This document shows positions 56,230 through 64,000 of a stretch of DNA of 64,000 nucleotides, piece after piece (the first letter of the stretch is position 1; the number at the start of each line of letters is the position of its first letter). The stretch comes from Promicromonospora sp. AC04 (lineage in GTDB: Bacteria; Actinomycetota; Actinomycetes; Actinomycetales; Cellulomonadaceae). Made by a program: the position numbers and the translations under genes. The DNA lies in contig NZ_QBUG01000002.1 of NCBI RefSeq assembly GCF_003058225.1, positions 1-64,000 on the forward strand, given 5' to 3'. The notes beneath the pieces are model-generated. The model saw only the letters and a program-made list of their open reading frames with translations, did not search any database and was not told where the DNA came from.

Positions 56230-56505
56230 ATGGCTCTCGGGACTTACTACTTCGTCGTCGAGGGAACCGGCGACGACAAGTACCTCACCCAGGTCAAGGG
56301 CCCCGGAACCTTCGCGGAGACGGGCACGAGGGTTCTGCGGGTCGTGCTGTCCCAAGGGGTCACGCACCTGATCAACTCCGGCGGGACCGGGTTCGAGGAA
56401 GTCCAGTACGGAGTCCTGTTGATCCGATCCTCGGCGGAGGGACCGGTGTTGCGGACCTACGGCGATTGGCTTCTCTCGGAGCGAGTGCCGTTTGATGGCC
56501 GGTAG
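56230..56505 (+). CDS. Small hypothetical protein (91 aa)
   Basis: No family recognised. The soluble product begins MALGTYYFVVEGTGDDKYLT and continues as alternating strands (VLRVVLSQGVTHLI, then EVQYGVLLIR), suggesting a compact beta-rich or alpha/beta fold. ATG 56230 has GAGGGGAA upstream. It stands alone between the tRNA and the permease gene. Confidence 0.6.
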   Translation: MALGTYYFVVEGTGDDKYLTQVKGPGTFAETGTRVLRVVLSQGVTHLINSGGTGFEEVQYGVLLIRSSAEGPVLRTYGDWLLSERVPFDGR

Positions 56506-56588
56506 CAGGGCAAAGGTCGTGATCGTGTAGCCCTTGGCGGAGCACTGTTCCCCGCGTCCGCCCGCCGGGTCGTAGAGTCCGCTTCGCC

Positions 56589-57482
56589 ATGGACACAGCA
56601 CTGGACCTCACGGTTCCCGTCATCATCGGCGGCACGATCGCCGCGCTCCTCATGGGTCTGGCCAAGACCGGGCTGCCTCCCCTGGGCGCGTTCGGCGCTG
56701 CCGTCATCGCCTCGGTGCTTCCGCCCGTCCAGGCCGCGGGGGTCGCGCTGCCGCTGCTGATCGTCGGCGACCTCGTCGCCGTCAGCGCGTACGGCCGCAA
56801 CGTGCGGTGGCACATCCTGCGGGGCCTGATCCCCAGCGTCGCCCTGGGGATCGCTGTCGGCTTCGCCGCCCTGCGCTGGGCTCCCCCGGACGTCAGCGCC
56901 CGGATCGTCGGGGCGCTGCTCCTCCTCGCCGGCCTTGGCGACCTGGTGCGGCAGCTCGCGGCCCGCCGGAGCCGACGCCGCCCACCAGCAGACCCACCAC
57001 CCGGCGGCAGCCCGCCGTCCGGCTCAGCAACCGGTCCGGTGAGCAGTCCCGCAAGCGGTCCAACGGCCGGCGCAGCCGAGAGACCCGTGCCCGACGGCGG
57101 CGTCGTCCCCACCCCCACCCGCCTACGCGACCGGATCGCACGAACCGCCCTCGGCGCCACCGCCGGCGTCTCGACAATGATCGCGAACGCGGGCGGTCCA
57201 CCGATGAGCCTGTACCTGCTCCGGACCGGCGTCTCACGGGCCGGCCTGCTCGGCACCGTCGCGCTCTTCTTCCTCACCGTGAACGTCGCCAAGCTGCCGT
57301 TCAGCACGGGCCTGGGGCTCGTCTCCGCCGACTCGCTCCACGTGTCCCTCGTGCTCCTGCCCGGCATGGTCGCGGGCCTGCTGCTCGGCCGTCTCGTCGC
57401 GCACCGCATCTCGGGCCCGGTGTTCAGCACGGTCGTGCTGATCGCCACGGCCGCGGCAGGCGCGCGACTCCTCCTGGCCTGA
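56589..57482 (+). CDS. TauE/SafE-family sulfite exporter-like permease
   Basis: The 297-residue membrane protein has the two-halves layout of TauE/SafE carriers, with about 8 hydrophobic segments and GLAKTGLPPLGAFGA near 23. The second half has GATAGVSTMIANAGGPPMSLYLL near 190. A Pro/Gly/Ser-rich insertion (about 125-175) separates the halves and is unusually long. It probably moves a small anion such as sulfite or an organosulfonate. Confidence 0.87.
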   Translation: MDTALDLTVPVIIGGTIAALLMGLAKTGLPPLGAFGAAVIASVLPPVQAAGVALPLLIVGDLVAVSAYGRNVRWHILRGLIPSVALGIAVGFAALRWAPPDVSARIVGALLLLAGLGDLVRQLAARRSRRRPPADPPPGGSPPSGSATGPVSSPASGPTAGAAERPVPDGGVVPTPTRLRDRIARTALGATAGVSTMIANAGGPPMSLYLLRTGVSRAGLLGTVALFFLTVNVAKLPFSTGLGLVSADSLHVSLVLLPGMVAGLLLGRLVAHRISGPVFSTVVLIATAAAGARLLLA

Positions 57483-57502
57483 CGCGCCAGGTCCATACAC
57501 GA

Positions 57503-57583
57503 GCTGACCGAGGTTCAGCAGGTCAGGACGAGCCGTAGTCGGGCCCATTACGGCCGTCCGCAGCCTGCTGAACCTCGATCAGC
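57503..57583. terminator. Long imperfect hairpin after the TauE-like gene
   Basis: CGAGGTTCAGCAGG (57509-57522) pairs perfectly with CCTGCTGAACCTCG (57564-57577), and GCTGA/TCAGC extends the stem by five pairs outside one mismatch. The 41-base interior contains a further CCGTA/TACGG stem. It lies 20 bases past the TauE stop. A terminator or a repeated structured element. Confidence 0.6.
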
Positions 57584-57672
57584 GGACGGCGGGGGACCCG
57601 CCACCTGCGGCGACACTCCGCCGCTCGCACGCGGGCTACCGGTGACATCCCAAGTGCCGATAGTGTCCCGGT

Positions 57673-58233
57673 ATGCCCGACGAGTCCGTGGACTTCTACC
57701 CGTCCCGTGCGCACGTCCTCACGCTCGCCCTCGCCACCCTCGCGCTGGTTGTGCTCTGCGCGGTCGCCGCGCGACTCGGTTTCGACGTCGCGCAGACCAG
57801 CGGCTCACCGCTCGCGCTGTTCGCCGTGTCCGCGAGCGCGATCGGGGTCCTGGTCTTCACCGGCCTGGGGCTCATCGTGGTGCGCCGCCTGCTGCTCCCG
57901 ACCTGGCCCGTCCTCACGCTCGACGACGACGGCCTCACCGACTGGCTGCCTAACCTCGGCGTCGAGCAGGTGCTGTGGTCCGAGGTCACCGGCGTCCGCG
58001 AGACCCGGCTGGCCTTCCGGCGCGTGCTCGCCGTGGACGTCGCGGACCCGAGGGCGGTCGTCGGCCGGCAGCGGACGTTCGTCCGGCGCATCGCCGCGTC
58101 GGTGAACTCGCTCCTGGTCGGGACGCCGGTGGTGCTCAAGCCGGGGAGCATCGACAGCCGCCCGGAGGAGCTCTCGGCGGCGTTGAGCGAGTTCGTGGCC
58201 GGTCGCCCGTCCCGCACGAAGCCGGTTGCGTAG
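57673..58233 (+). CDS. STM3941-like membrane protein
   Basis: The 186-residue product has two membrane helices (about 14-36 and 44-68), then a PH-like soluble domain that starts PVLTLDDDGLTDWLPNLG near 77 and continues EQVLWSEVTGVRE. This matches STM3941-type proteins of unknown role. TAGTGT ends 6 bases before ATG 57673, so the message is probably leaderless. Confidence 0.7.
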   Translation: MPDESVDFYPSRAHVLTLALATLALVVLCAVAARLGFDVAQTSGSPLALFAVSASAIGVLVFTGLGLIVVRRLLLPTWPVLTLDDDGLTDWLPNLGVEQVLWSEVTGVRETRLAFRRVLAVDVADPRAVVGRQRTFVRRIAASVNSLLVGTPVVLKPGSIDSRPEELSAALSEFVAGRPSRTKPVA

Positions 58234-58299
58234 ACTTCTAGGACCATCCGCCGAGAATCATCTGCCGAGCACGCGTGCGAGCAGGGCAAGGGACCTCTC

Positions 58300-58965
58300 A
58301 TGAGCGACGATCGCTTCGACGAGCCTGCCGCGGCCGACGCCGACCGCGGCTACGCCGACTTCGAGTTCGAGCGCCGGTTCTTCGTGCGCGACCTCCCGGC
58401 CGAGCTCCGGGACGCGCCCGCCCTCATCGTCCAGTCCTACTTCCTGGCCGACGACGGCTACGCCCTCCGCGTCCGCGTCCAGGCCGGTGACATCGACGCC
58501 GACCTGACCGCCGACACCGATCCCGCCGAGCTCCTCCGGGCGCACATCCCGGACATCGACTTCGCCGCCGTCACCGTGAAGGGACCGGCCGTCGGCGGCA
58601 CCCGTTACGAGGCGGAGCGCGAGCTGGACCCGCGCGTCGGCGTCGAGCTGGTCCGCCGCGGCGGCGCCCCCATCGTCAAGATCCGGTACGCCGCGTGGCT
58701 CGGGGCAGACGGCTGGTCGATCGACGTCTTCGGCGGCGCCAACCATCCGCTCGTGGTGGCCGAGTGCGAGCGCTCCGGCCCGGTCACGAGCCTGCAGATC
58801 CCGGACTTCTGCGTCACCGAGATCACCGACGACCGCCGGTTCTCCAACGAGTCGCTCGCCATGGAGCCGTACAGCGCGTGGGCGCCGTCGTTCGCCGCGG
58901 AGCTCGCGAGCGACGGGCCGATGTTCCGCCAGGACTTCGGGCCGAACACCCACCTACGCCTCTGA
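58300..58965 (+). CDS. CYTH-domain protein
   Basis: The 221-residue product has the CYTH (triphosphate tunnel) layout. The opening motif is EFERRF (22-27), an ExExR where most members have ExExK, followed by alternating strands with Arg/Lys/Glu (RVRVQ, VTVKGP, YEAERELD, VKIRYAAW, IDVF). Such proteins bind or cleave triphosphate groups. Activity cannot be inferred with the changed lysine. AAGGGACC precedes ATG 58300. Confidence 0.8.
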   Translation: MSDDRFDEPAAADADRGYADFEFERRFFVRDLPAELRDAPALIVQSYFLADDGYALRVRVQAGDIDADLTADTDPAELLRAHIPDIDFAAVTVKGPAVGGTRYEAERELDPRVGVELVRRGGAPIVKIRYAAWLGADGWSIDVFGGANHPLVVAECERSGPVTSLQIPDFCVTEITDDRRFSNESLAMEPYSAWAPSFAAELASDGPMFRQDFGPNTHLRL

Positions 58966-58990
58966 GCGGAACCTCAAGCCGGGCGACGCA

Positions 58991-59881
58991 CTACCCGTGC
59001 CACTCGCCCTTCTCGACGACGCCCGACACGAACTCCCAGTGCCACGGCTCGTACTTGCTGCCGCCGAGCTGCGCCCACGAGGGGTTCTGCCAGCCGTAGG
59101 ACGGCGCGTTGGCCCAGAGCCACGAGTAGACGTCGCTGTCGCCGGTCTCCTTGGTGCAGAGGTCGATCGCGAGGCCCCAGCCGTGCATGGACGTTCCCGG
59201 CGAGGCGGCGTACCAGCCGCGCGACGCCTGGATCGCGTACTGGGCGTCCAAGGTGCGGTAGCTCGCGACGAGACACATCTCACGGCCGAACGACGCACGG
59301 AACGCCTCGTTGAGCGCGCTGAGCGACATCGCGGCGTCGGGCCGCAGGTACTCCCCCGCCTGCCACAGCTCGCACAGCGAGTGGTCCGCGAGCGCGCCGT
59401 TCGTCCCGTCGACGGGGGCGTTGACGTCGCAGTTCGGCAGCGGGCTGCGGTCGAGGGAACGGCTCGCGGCCGACTCGGGCCGCGTGATCGCCTCGGCACG
59501 CACCACCGACGCGGAGGCCGCGGGCCGCTCGACGGGCTGCGTCACGAGGTCCAGCACGGTCGGCCCGGTCGGCGGCGCCTCGACGTCGAACGGGGACTCG
59601 CCCGGCTGGTCCGCTGCCTGCACGAGCGGCGCCGCGATGGTCGCGGCGGCCAGCGTGCCGATCACCGTTGCCCGGGAGATGAAGCGCTGCCCGGCGGGCA
59701 CCGAGGAGGTCGGCCTGGAGCTCTTGGACACGCTGGGAGTGACTCCGGTGACCAGCCGGTCGAACGACGTCGTCCTCCGCGCCGCCTGCATGCGCATTGC
59801 CTGAGTGTGCTGCTCCGCCTCACGCCGCGCGCGGCGCGTCGTGAGGGCGGGCTGCGTACTCGTTACAGCCGTGGACTCCAC
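58991..59881 (-). CDS. VanY-type D-alanyl-D-alanine carboxypeptidase family protein
   Basis: The 296-residue product has a basic cytoplasmic N-terminus, a membrane/export helix (about 70-90: RATVIGTLAAATIAAPLVQA), a linker, and an M15B peptidase domain (about 165-290) with His233 and Asp240 in SMHGWGLAID and His281 in YEPWHWEF. Cysteines at 151, 170, 203 and 242 could form disulfides. It shares YGWxNPSWAQLGG with the paralogue at 48501. GTG 59881 is chosen for GGAGG 5-9 bases upstream. Confidence 0.85.
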   Translation of the reverse strand: MESTAVTSTQPALTTRRARREAEQHTQAMRMQAARRTTSFDRLVTGVTPSVSKSSRPTSSVPAGQRFISRATVIGTLAAATIAAPLVQAADQPGESPFDVEAPPTGPTVLDLVTQPVERPAASASVVRAEAITRPESAASRSLDRSPLPNCDVNAPVDGTNGALADHSLCELWQAGEYLRPDAAMSLSALNEAFRASFGREMCLVASYRTLDAQYAIQASRGWYAASPGTSMHGWGLAIDLCTKETGDSDVYSWLWANAPSYGWQNPSWAQLGGSKYEPWHWEFVSGVVEKGEWHG

Positions 59882-59938
59882 AGGTCCTCCGTTGTCAGGT
59901 GTCCGCGGCCCCTCGCGGTATGTCTGCACGAGACACTA

Positions 59939-59992
59939 ACCGGGGTCGGCTGACCTGCCAACCCCGGTCTGTGGATTACCAGCGCCTGGTAA
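59939..59992 (-). promoter_or_regulatory. Two hairpins in the leader of the short VanY gene
   Basis: ACCGGGGTCGGC/GCCAACCCCGGT (59939-59950 and 59957-59968) forms a 12-base stem with one mismatch, and TTACCAG-CGC-CTGGTAA (59976-59992) is a perfect 7-bp palindrome upstream of it. The palindrome looks like a protein operator and the hairpin like an attenuator or the terminator of the CorC operon read from the other direction. They lie 58-111 bases before the VanY start. Confidence 0.45.
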
Positions 59993-60004
59993 ACAAATGC
60001 CCGA

Positions 60005-61066
60005 TCAACGGCGCTGCATGGCGTCGCGCACCTCGCCCACGAGCTCCTCCAGGATGTCCTCGAGGAAGACGACGCCGAGGAGCTCGCCCGCCGCACCATC
60101 TGCCGCCGGGCCCTCGACCCGCGCCAGGTGCGACCCCGAGCGCTGCATGACGCGCAGGGCGTCCTCGACCTCGTCGTCCGGCGCGACGGCGGCCAGCGCG
60201 CGCACGCGCCAGACCGCCACCGGCTCGAACCGAGCGGGGCCCGTCGCGTACAGGACGTCCTTGAGGTGCAGGTACCCGACCAGCTCGTCGCCCTCGGGCC
60301 GGCGCGTCACGACGGGGAACCGGCTGAAGCCGTGCTTCGACACGAGCCGTTCGACGTCGTCGGGCGTGCTGGTCTCGTCGAGGGCCACCAGGTCGTCGAC
60401 CGGCACCATGACGTCGCCCGCCGTGCGGTTGGAGAACTCGATGGCACCGGTCAGGAGGCCCTGCTCGTCCCGCAGCACGCCCTCGGCCTGGGAGTGCTCC
60501 ACGATGGACTGGACCTCCTCGGCGGTGAACGCCGAGTTGACCTCGTCCTTGGGCTCCACGCCCGCGAGCCGCACCGCGTGGTTCGCGATCCAGTTCAGGG
60601 CGACGATGACGGGCCGCAGCACGCGGCCGAGGAACACCAGCGGGGGCCCGAACCACATGACCGCCCTGTCCGGACCGGACACCGCCAGGTTCTTCGGCAC
60701 CATCTCGCCGAGCACCACGTGCAGGTACACGACGAGGGACAGCGCGATGACCAGCGCGATCGGGTGGGTGAGGTCCTCGCTCACGCCCATGCTGTGCAGC
60801 GGCCCCTCGAGGAGGCTCGCGATGGCGGGCTCCGCCACGATGCCCAGACCCGTGGAACAGACGGTCACGCCCAGCTGCGCGCAGGCGAGCATGAGCGAGA
60901 CGTGCTCCATCGCCCACAGGACGGTGACGGCGCGCCGGTCACCGGCCGCGGCGAGCGGCTCGATGGCGCTGCGGCGCGCCGAGATGACGGCGAACTCCGC
61001 GCCGACGAAGAACGCGTTCCCCGCGAGCAGCACGAGGCCGATGACGAGTGCGGTGGTCGTGCTCAT
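60005..61066 (-). CDS. CNNM/CorC-type membrane protein (DUF21 plus CBS pair)
   Basis: The 353-residue product has a DUF21 membrane domain (about 1-185, 3-4 helices, with VVLGEMVPKNLAVS near 117) and two CBS domains (about 205-335: DVMVPVDDLVALDE, FPVVTRRPEGDELVGYLHLKDVL). It ends in EDILEELVGEVRD without the C-terminal CorC_HlyC domain. The family is linked to magnesium and cobalt efflux. It overlaps the upstream paralogue by ATGA. Confidence 0.9.
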   Translation of the reverse strand: MSTTTALVIGLVLLAGNAFFVGAEFAVISARRSAIEPLAAAGDRRAVTVLWAMEHVSLMLACAQLGVTVCSTGLGIVAEPAIASLLEGPLHSMGVSEDLTHPIALVIALSLVVYLHVVLGEMVPKNLAVSGPDRAVMWFGPPLVFLGRVLRPVIVALNWIANHAVRLAGVEPKDEVNSAFTAEEVQSIVEHSQAEGVLRDEQGLLTGAIEFSNRTAGDVMVPVDDLVALDETSTPDDVERLVSKHGFSRFPVVTRRPEGDELVGYLHLKDVLYATGPARFEPVAVWRVRALAAVAPDDEVEDALRVMQRSGSHLARVEGPAADGAAGELLGVVFLEDILEELVGEVRDAMQRR

Positions 61067-62535
61067 CGGCTCGCCCCCTTCTCGGAACCTGCCCGGTCGG
61101 CGCCGGCCGCACCGCCGTCGGGCAGCGGCCGGACCCGGATGCGCTCGACGCGGCGGCCGTCCATGGCCTCCACGCGCAGTCTGACGCGCCCGGGCCGGCC
61201 CTGGCCGGGCGGGTGTCCCACGGTGACCTCGTCGCCGACGGCGGGCATGCGGCCCAGCTCGGCCATCACGAGGCCGCCGAGCGTCTCGTAAGCGGCGCCC
61301 TCCGGGACCTCGATCCCGGTGTACTCGTCGAGCTCGTCGGGGCGGAACACGCCCGGCACGATCCACGACCCGTCTGCGGCGCGGGCGGCGCCCGCACGCC
61401 GGGGGTCGTGCTCGTCGGCGACGTCGCCCACGAGCTCCTCGACGACGTCCTCCAGCGTAACGACGCCGGAGGTGCCGCCGTACTCGTCGACGACGACGGC
61501 CATCTGCAGCCCGAACCCGCGCAGCTCCACGAGCAGCGGGCCGAGCCGCACCGTCTCGGGGACACGCGGCGCGCCCACCATGAGGGCGGCCGCCGGCACC
61601 TCGCCGCGCCGGTCGTGCGGCACGCCGACGGCCCGCCGCAGGTGCACCAGGCCGACGATGTCGTCCCGGTCCTCCCCGATCACGGGGAACCGCGAGTGGC
61701 CGGTGCGCCGGGCGAGCGCGACGACGTCGTCCGCCGTCGCGTCCCGGTCCACCACTGACATGCGCAGGCGGTCGGTCATGACGTCGCGCGCGCTGAGCGT
61801 GTCCAGCTCGATCGAGTTGGTCAGCAGGGTCGCCACGGACTCCTCGAGCGTGCCCTCCTCGGCCGAGCGGCGCACCAGCGAGGCGAGCTCGGACGCGGAC
61901 CGCGCCCCGGACAGCTCCTCCCGCGGCTCGACGCCCAGGCGGCGCAGCAGCGCGTTGGCCGAGCCGTTGAGCACCGCGATCAGCGGCTTGAACGCCATGG
62001 TGAACACTCGCTGGACCGGCACCACGAGGCGCGCGGTGGCCAGGGGCGCCGAGAGCGCGAAGTTCTTGGGGATCAGCTCGCCGCACACCATGGAGAAGAC
62101 GTTCACCAGGACGACCGCCAGCACCCCCGCGAGCCCCGCGGAGACGGCGGTCGGCACGGATGCCGCGCCGAACGCGGCCGACAGCAGGGAGTTCAGCGCG
62201 GGCTGGGCGGTGTAGCCGAGCAGGATCGTGGTCAGCGTGATGCCGACCTGGGCGGAGCTCAGCTCCGTCGAGAGGTGGCGCAGCGCGGTGCGCACGCTGC
62301 GGTCCCGCAGACCCTGACCCAACGCGGGCCGGGCAGCGTGCGTGGACCGCGAGTCGGACGGGGAAGAAGGCTGGGAAGAAGACCTGGTCCGGCCGGGTCT
62401 GTCTCCCTCCGAGTCGTCGGAGTCGCCGAGCACGGCGGGGTCGATGGTGACGAGGGAGAACTCCCCGGCCACGAAGACAGCAGTACCTGCTGTGAGGAGA
62501 ACGCCGACGGCGACCATGATCCAGTCACCGGTCAT
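61063..62535 (-). CDS. CNNM/CorC-type membrane protein with CorC_HlyC domain
   Basis: The 490-residue product has the same DUF21 plus CBS layout (CGELIPKNFALS near 151, RDVMTDRLRMSVVDRD near 245, EYGGTSGVVTLEDVVEELVGD near 350) and also a C-terminal CorC_HlyC domain (about 390-470). A hydrophilic Ser/Arg-rich insertion (about 38-70) interrupts the first membrane helices. It is translated just before the shorter paralogue, and the two probably form a heteromer. Confidence 0.9.
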   Translation of the reverse strand: MTGDWIMVAVGVLLTAGTAVFVAGEFSLVTIDPAVLGDSDDSEGDRPGRTRSSSQPSSPSDSRSTHAARPALGQGLRDRSVRTALRHLSTELSSAQVGITLTTILLGYTAQPALNSLLSAAFGAASVPTAVSAGLAGVLAVVLVNVFSMVCGELIPKNFALSAPLATARLVVPVQRVFTMAFKPLIAVLNGSANALLRRLGVEPREELSGARSASELASLVRRSAEEGTLEESVATLLTNSIELDTLSARDVMTDRLRMSVVDRDATADDVVALARRTGHSRFPVIGEDRDDIVGLVHLRRAVGVPHDRRGEVPAAALMVGAPRVPETVRLGPLLVELRGFGLQMAVVVDEYGGTSGVVTLEDVVEELVGDVADEHDPRRAGAARAADGSWIVPGVFRPDELDEYTGIEVPEGAAYETLGGLVMAELGRMPAVGDEVTVGHPPGQGRPGRVRLRVEAMDGRRVERIRVRPLPDGGAAGADRAGSEKGASR

Positions 62536-62671
62536 CTCGCGCTCCGGAGGGCACTCTGGGGGGCCAGTATCTTCCAGGGTTTTCGGTCGGGATATCGCTC
62601 GATCATCGTGGGTTAGATCGTAGCGGGAACACCGCGCCGGGCAACGTACCGAGCGCCTCTTGGTCCGACTC

Positions 62672-62697
62672 TCAGGCTGGCTTCAGTGTCTTATCAG
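62672..62697 (+). promoter_or_regulatory. Three TCAG repeats at 11-bp spacing, probable response-regulator site
   Basis: TCAG occurs at 62672, 62683 and 62694, exactly one helical turn apart, 24 bases before the ATG of the response regulator. Direct repeats at 11-bp phasing are typical OmpR-family binding sites, so autoregulation is likely. CATGAT six bases before the ATG could be the -10 of a leaderless message. Confidence 0.5.
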
Positions 62698-62720
62698 GCA
62701 GGTGCGGGCATGATTGACCT

Positions 62721-63494
62721 ATGTCATCTGGTATTCCCCAGCCGTCTGGGGCCCCGCAGCAGCCCGGCCCGGCGTCTGCCGCAGCCTCGACCGGTCAGCA
62801 GAGCGCGACCGTTCTCGTGGTGGAGGACGAGCCAACGATCGCCACCGCGATCGCCCAGCGGCTGTCCGCCGAGGGCTGGCGCGTCGAAGTAGCACGCGAC
62901 GGCCTCTCCGGCGTCGACGCCGCGTCCCGGCTGCGCCCTGACCTCGTGGTGCTCGACGTGATGCTGCCCGGCATCGACGGGCTCGAGGTCACACGCCGCA
63001 TCCAGGCCGACCATCCGGTCCCGATCCTCATGCTCACCGCGCGTGACGACGAGACCGACATGCTGGTCGGTCTTGGCGTCGGCGCCGACGACTACATGAC
63101 CAAGCCGTTCTCCATGCGCGAGCTGGTGGCCCGCATCAAGGCCCTGCTGCGCCGCGTCGACCGCGCGGCCCAGGCCGCCGCGACCACCCCCGCGGACCCG
63201 CCCATGACCATGGGCGACGTCACGGTGGACCGCGCCCAGCGCCGTGTCTACCGCGGGGGCGAGGAGGTCCACCTGACCCCCACGGAGTTCGAGCTGCTGG
63301 TCATGCTCGCCGGCTCCCCCAAGACCGTGCTCACGCGCGAGCGCCTGCTCGCCGAGGTCTGGGACTGGGCGGACGCCAGCGGCACGCGCACCGTCGACTC
63401 CCACATCAAGGCGCTGCGCCGCAAGCTCGGCCCCGACCTGATCCGTACGGTGCACGGCGTCGGGTACGCGTTCGAGCCGCCGGCGAACCAGTAG
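62721..63494 (+). CDS. OmpR-family response regulator
   Basis: The 257-residue product has a Pro/Ala/Ser-rich 28-residue lead, a receiver domain (VVEDEP near 33, phospho-acceptor Asp79 in VVLDVMLPG, YMTKPF near 130) and a winged helix (about 165-250: LTPTEFELLVMLAGSPKTVLTRERLLAEVW, TVDSHIKALRRKLG). No ribosome binding site is evident at the ATG. It is followed after 13 bases by its kinase. Confidence 0.94.
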   Translation: MSSGIPQPSGAPQQPGPASAAASTGQQSATVLVVEDEPTIATAIAQRLSAEGWRVEVARDGLSGVDAASRLRPDLVVLDVMLPGIDGLEVTRRIQADHPVPILMLTARDDETDMLVGLGVGADDYMTKPFSMRELVARIKALLRRVDRAAQAAATTPADPPMTMGDVTVDRAQRRVYRGGEEVHLTPTEFELLVMLAGSPKTVLTRERLLAEVWDWADASGTRTVDSHIKALRRKLGPDLIRTVHGVGYAFEPPANQ

Positions 63495-63507
63495 CTCAGG
63501 AGTTCCG

Positions 63508-64000
63508 ATGAGACCGCACGTGCCCCGCGTCCCCGACGTGCGGCCGCTCGACCCCCTGCGTTCCCTCAAGATCAAGCTCGGCGTGCTGGTGGCGGCGACC
63601 GTGACGGCCGCAGTGCTCATCACCTGGCTCGGCCTCCAGGCCTCCCTGGGGCCGAGCCGCACGTTCCCCCTGGCGATCATCCTGTCGCTGCTGGTCACCC
63701 AGGTCCTGGCCCGCGGCATGACGTCGCCGCTGCGGGAGATCACCGAGGCCGTCCAGGCGATGGCCGACGGCGACTACACGCGCCGAGTGCGCGCGACGAG
63801 CAGCGACGAGGTGGGGCAGCTCGCGCACGCGTTCAACCGCATGGCCGAGGACCTGGCCTCGGTCGAGCAGACCCGTCGCGACCTGATCGCCAACGTGTCG
63901 CACGAGCTGCGAACGCCCGTCGCCGCGCTCCAGGCGCAGCTGGAGAACATGGTCGACGGCGTCGTGCAGCCCACCCCGGCCGCGCTGGAGCAGGCGCACG
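63508..64000 (+). CDS. Sensor histidine kinase, partial at window end
   Basis: The first 164 residues are visible. Two membrane segments (about 24-45 and 53-68) enclose only a short outside loop. A HAMP domain follows (about 70-122) and then the phospho-acceptor His132 in ANVSHELRTPVAAL. The ATPase domain lies beyond the window. AGGAG precedes ATG 63508. It is the partner of the regulator just upstream. Confidence 0.93.
   Translation, partial: MRPHVPRVPDVRPLDPLRSLKIKLGVLVAATVTAAVLITWLGLQASLGPSRTFPLAIILSLLVTQVLARGMTSPLREITEAVQAMADGDYTRRVRATSSDEVGQLAHAFNRMAEDLASVEQTRRDLIANVSHELRTPVAALQAQLENMVDGVVQPTPAALEQAH

Overview
The window is about 72 % GC, with short spacers, many GTG starts, ATGA/GTGA gene overlaps and several apparently leaderless promoters. 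With RamB next to isocitrate lyase, a SigJ-type sigma factor, GPP34 and DUF6351 proteins and a PIN-PhoH protein, this points to an actinobacterium of the order Micrococcales, most likely near Promicromonosporaceae or Cellulomonadaceae (inference from content and base composition only).

Bases 1 to about 7935 are accessory. They hold a truncated ATP-dependent DNA ligase, a membrane protein behind an AT-rich promoter, a run of very small and partly overlapping ORFs, an orphan ImuA'-like gene with a LexA-type SOS box on its start codon, two unknown proteins, an XRE regulator and a large serine recombinase. The recombinase begins 9 bases past the ychF stop codon, so the chromosome/element junction is probably there. 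From ychF onward the window is ordinary chromosome.

7.9-28.6 kb holds ychF, two tandem DinB-like paralogues, an ABC exporter pair, rmuC, ispH, xseA, then about 6.4 kb of mixed genes (epoxide hydrolase, methyltransferase, SigJ, NmrA-like, HAD, ABC-F), then xseB-pfkB-carbonic anhydrase and fumC. A 12-bp tandem repeat follows fumC, then TM2 and GPP34 proteins. Between GPP34 and PhoH, at 28.66-28.83 kb, a near-perfect IdeR/DtxR box overlaps a promoter that faces a gene-free stretch with a long hairpin and a terminator-like stem: a candidate iron-regulated small RNA.

30.6-48.2 kb holds DUF1697, nhaA and then a two-carbon/ketone-body block. A secreted DUF6351 esterase-like protein, an MHS symporter, a 3-hydroxybutyrate dehydrogenase, the two CoA-transferase subunits and a thiolase lie on one strand, with a divergent LysR gene and a clear palindromic operator. 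A two-component system, RamB and the aceA-aceB glyoxylate shunt follow. Read together, this is a route from external 3-hydroxybutyrate, perhaps its oligomers, to acetyl-CoA and biomass.

48.2-64 kb holds two VanY-type peptidases, lysA-argS, an ECF sigma factor with its membrane partner, tRNA-Arg(CCG), a TauE-type permease, STM3941-like and CYTH proteins, two CorC-type proteins, and an OmpR-type regulator with a histidine kinase that runs off the window.
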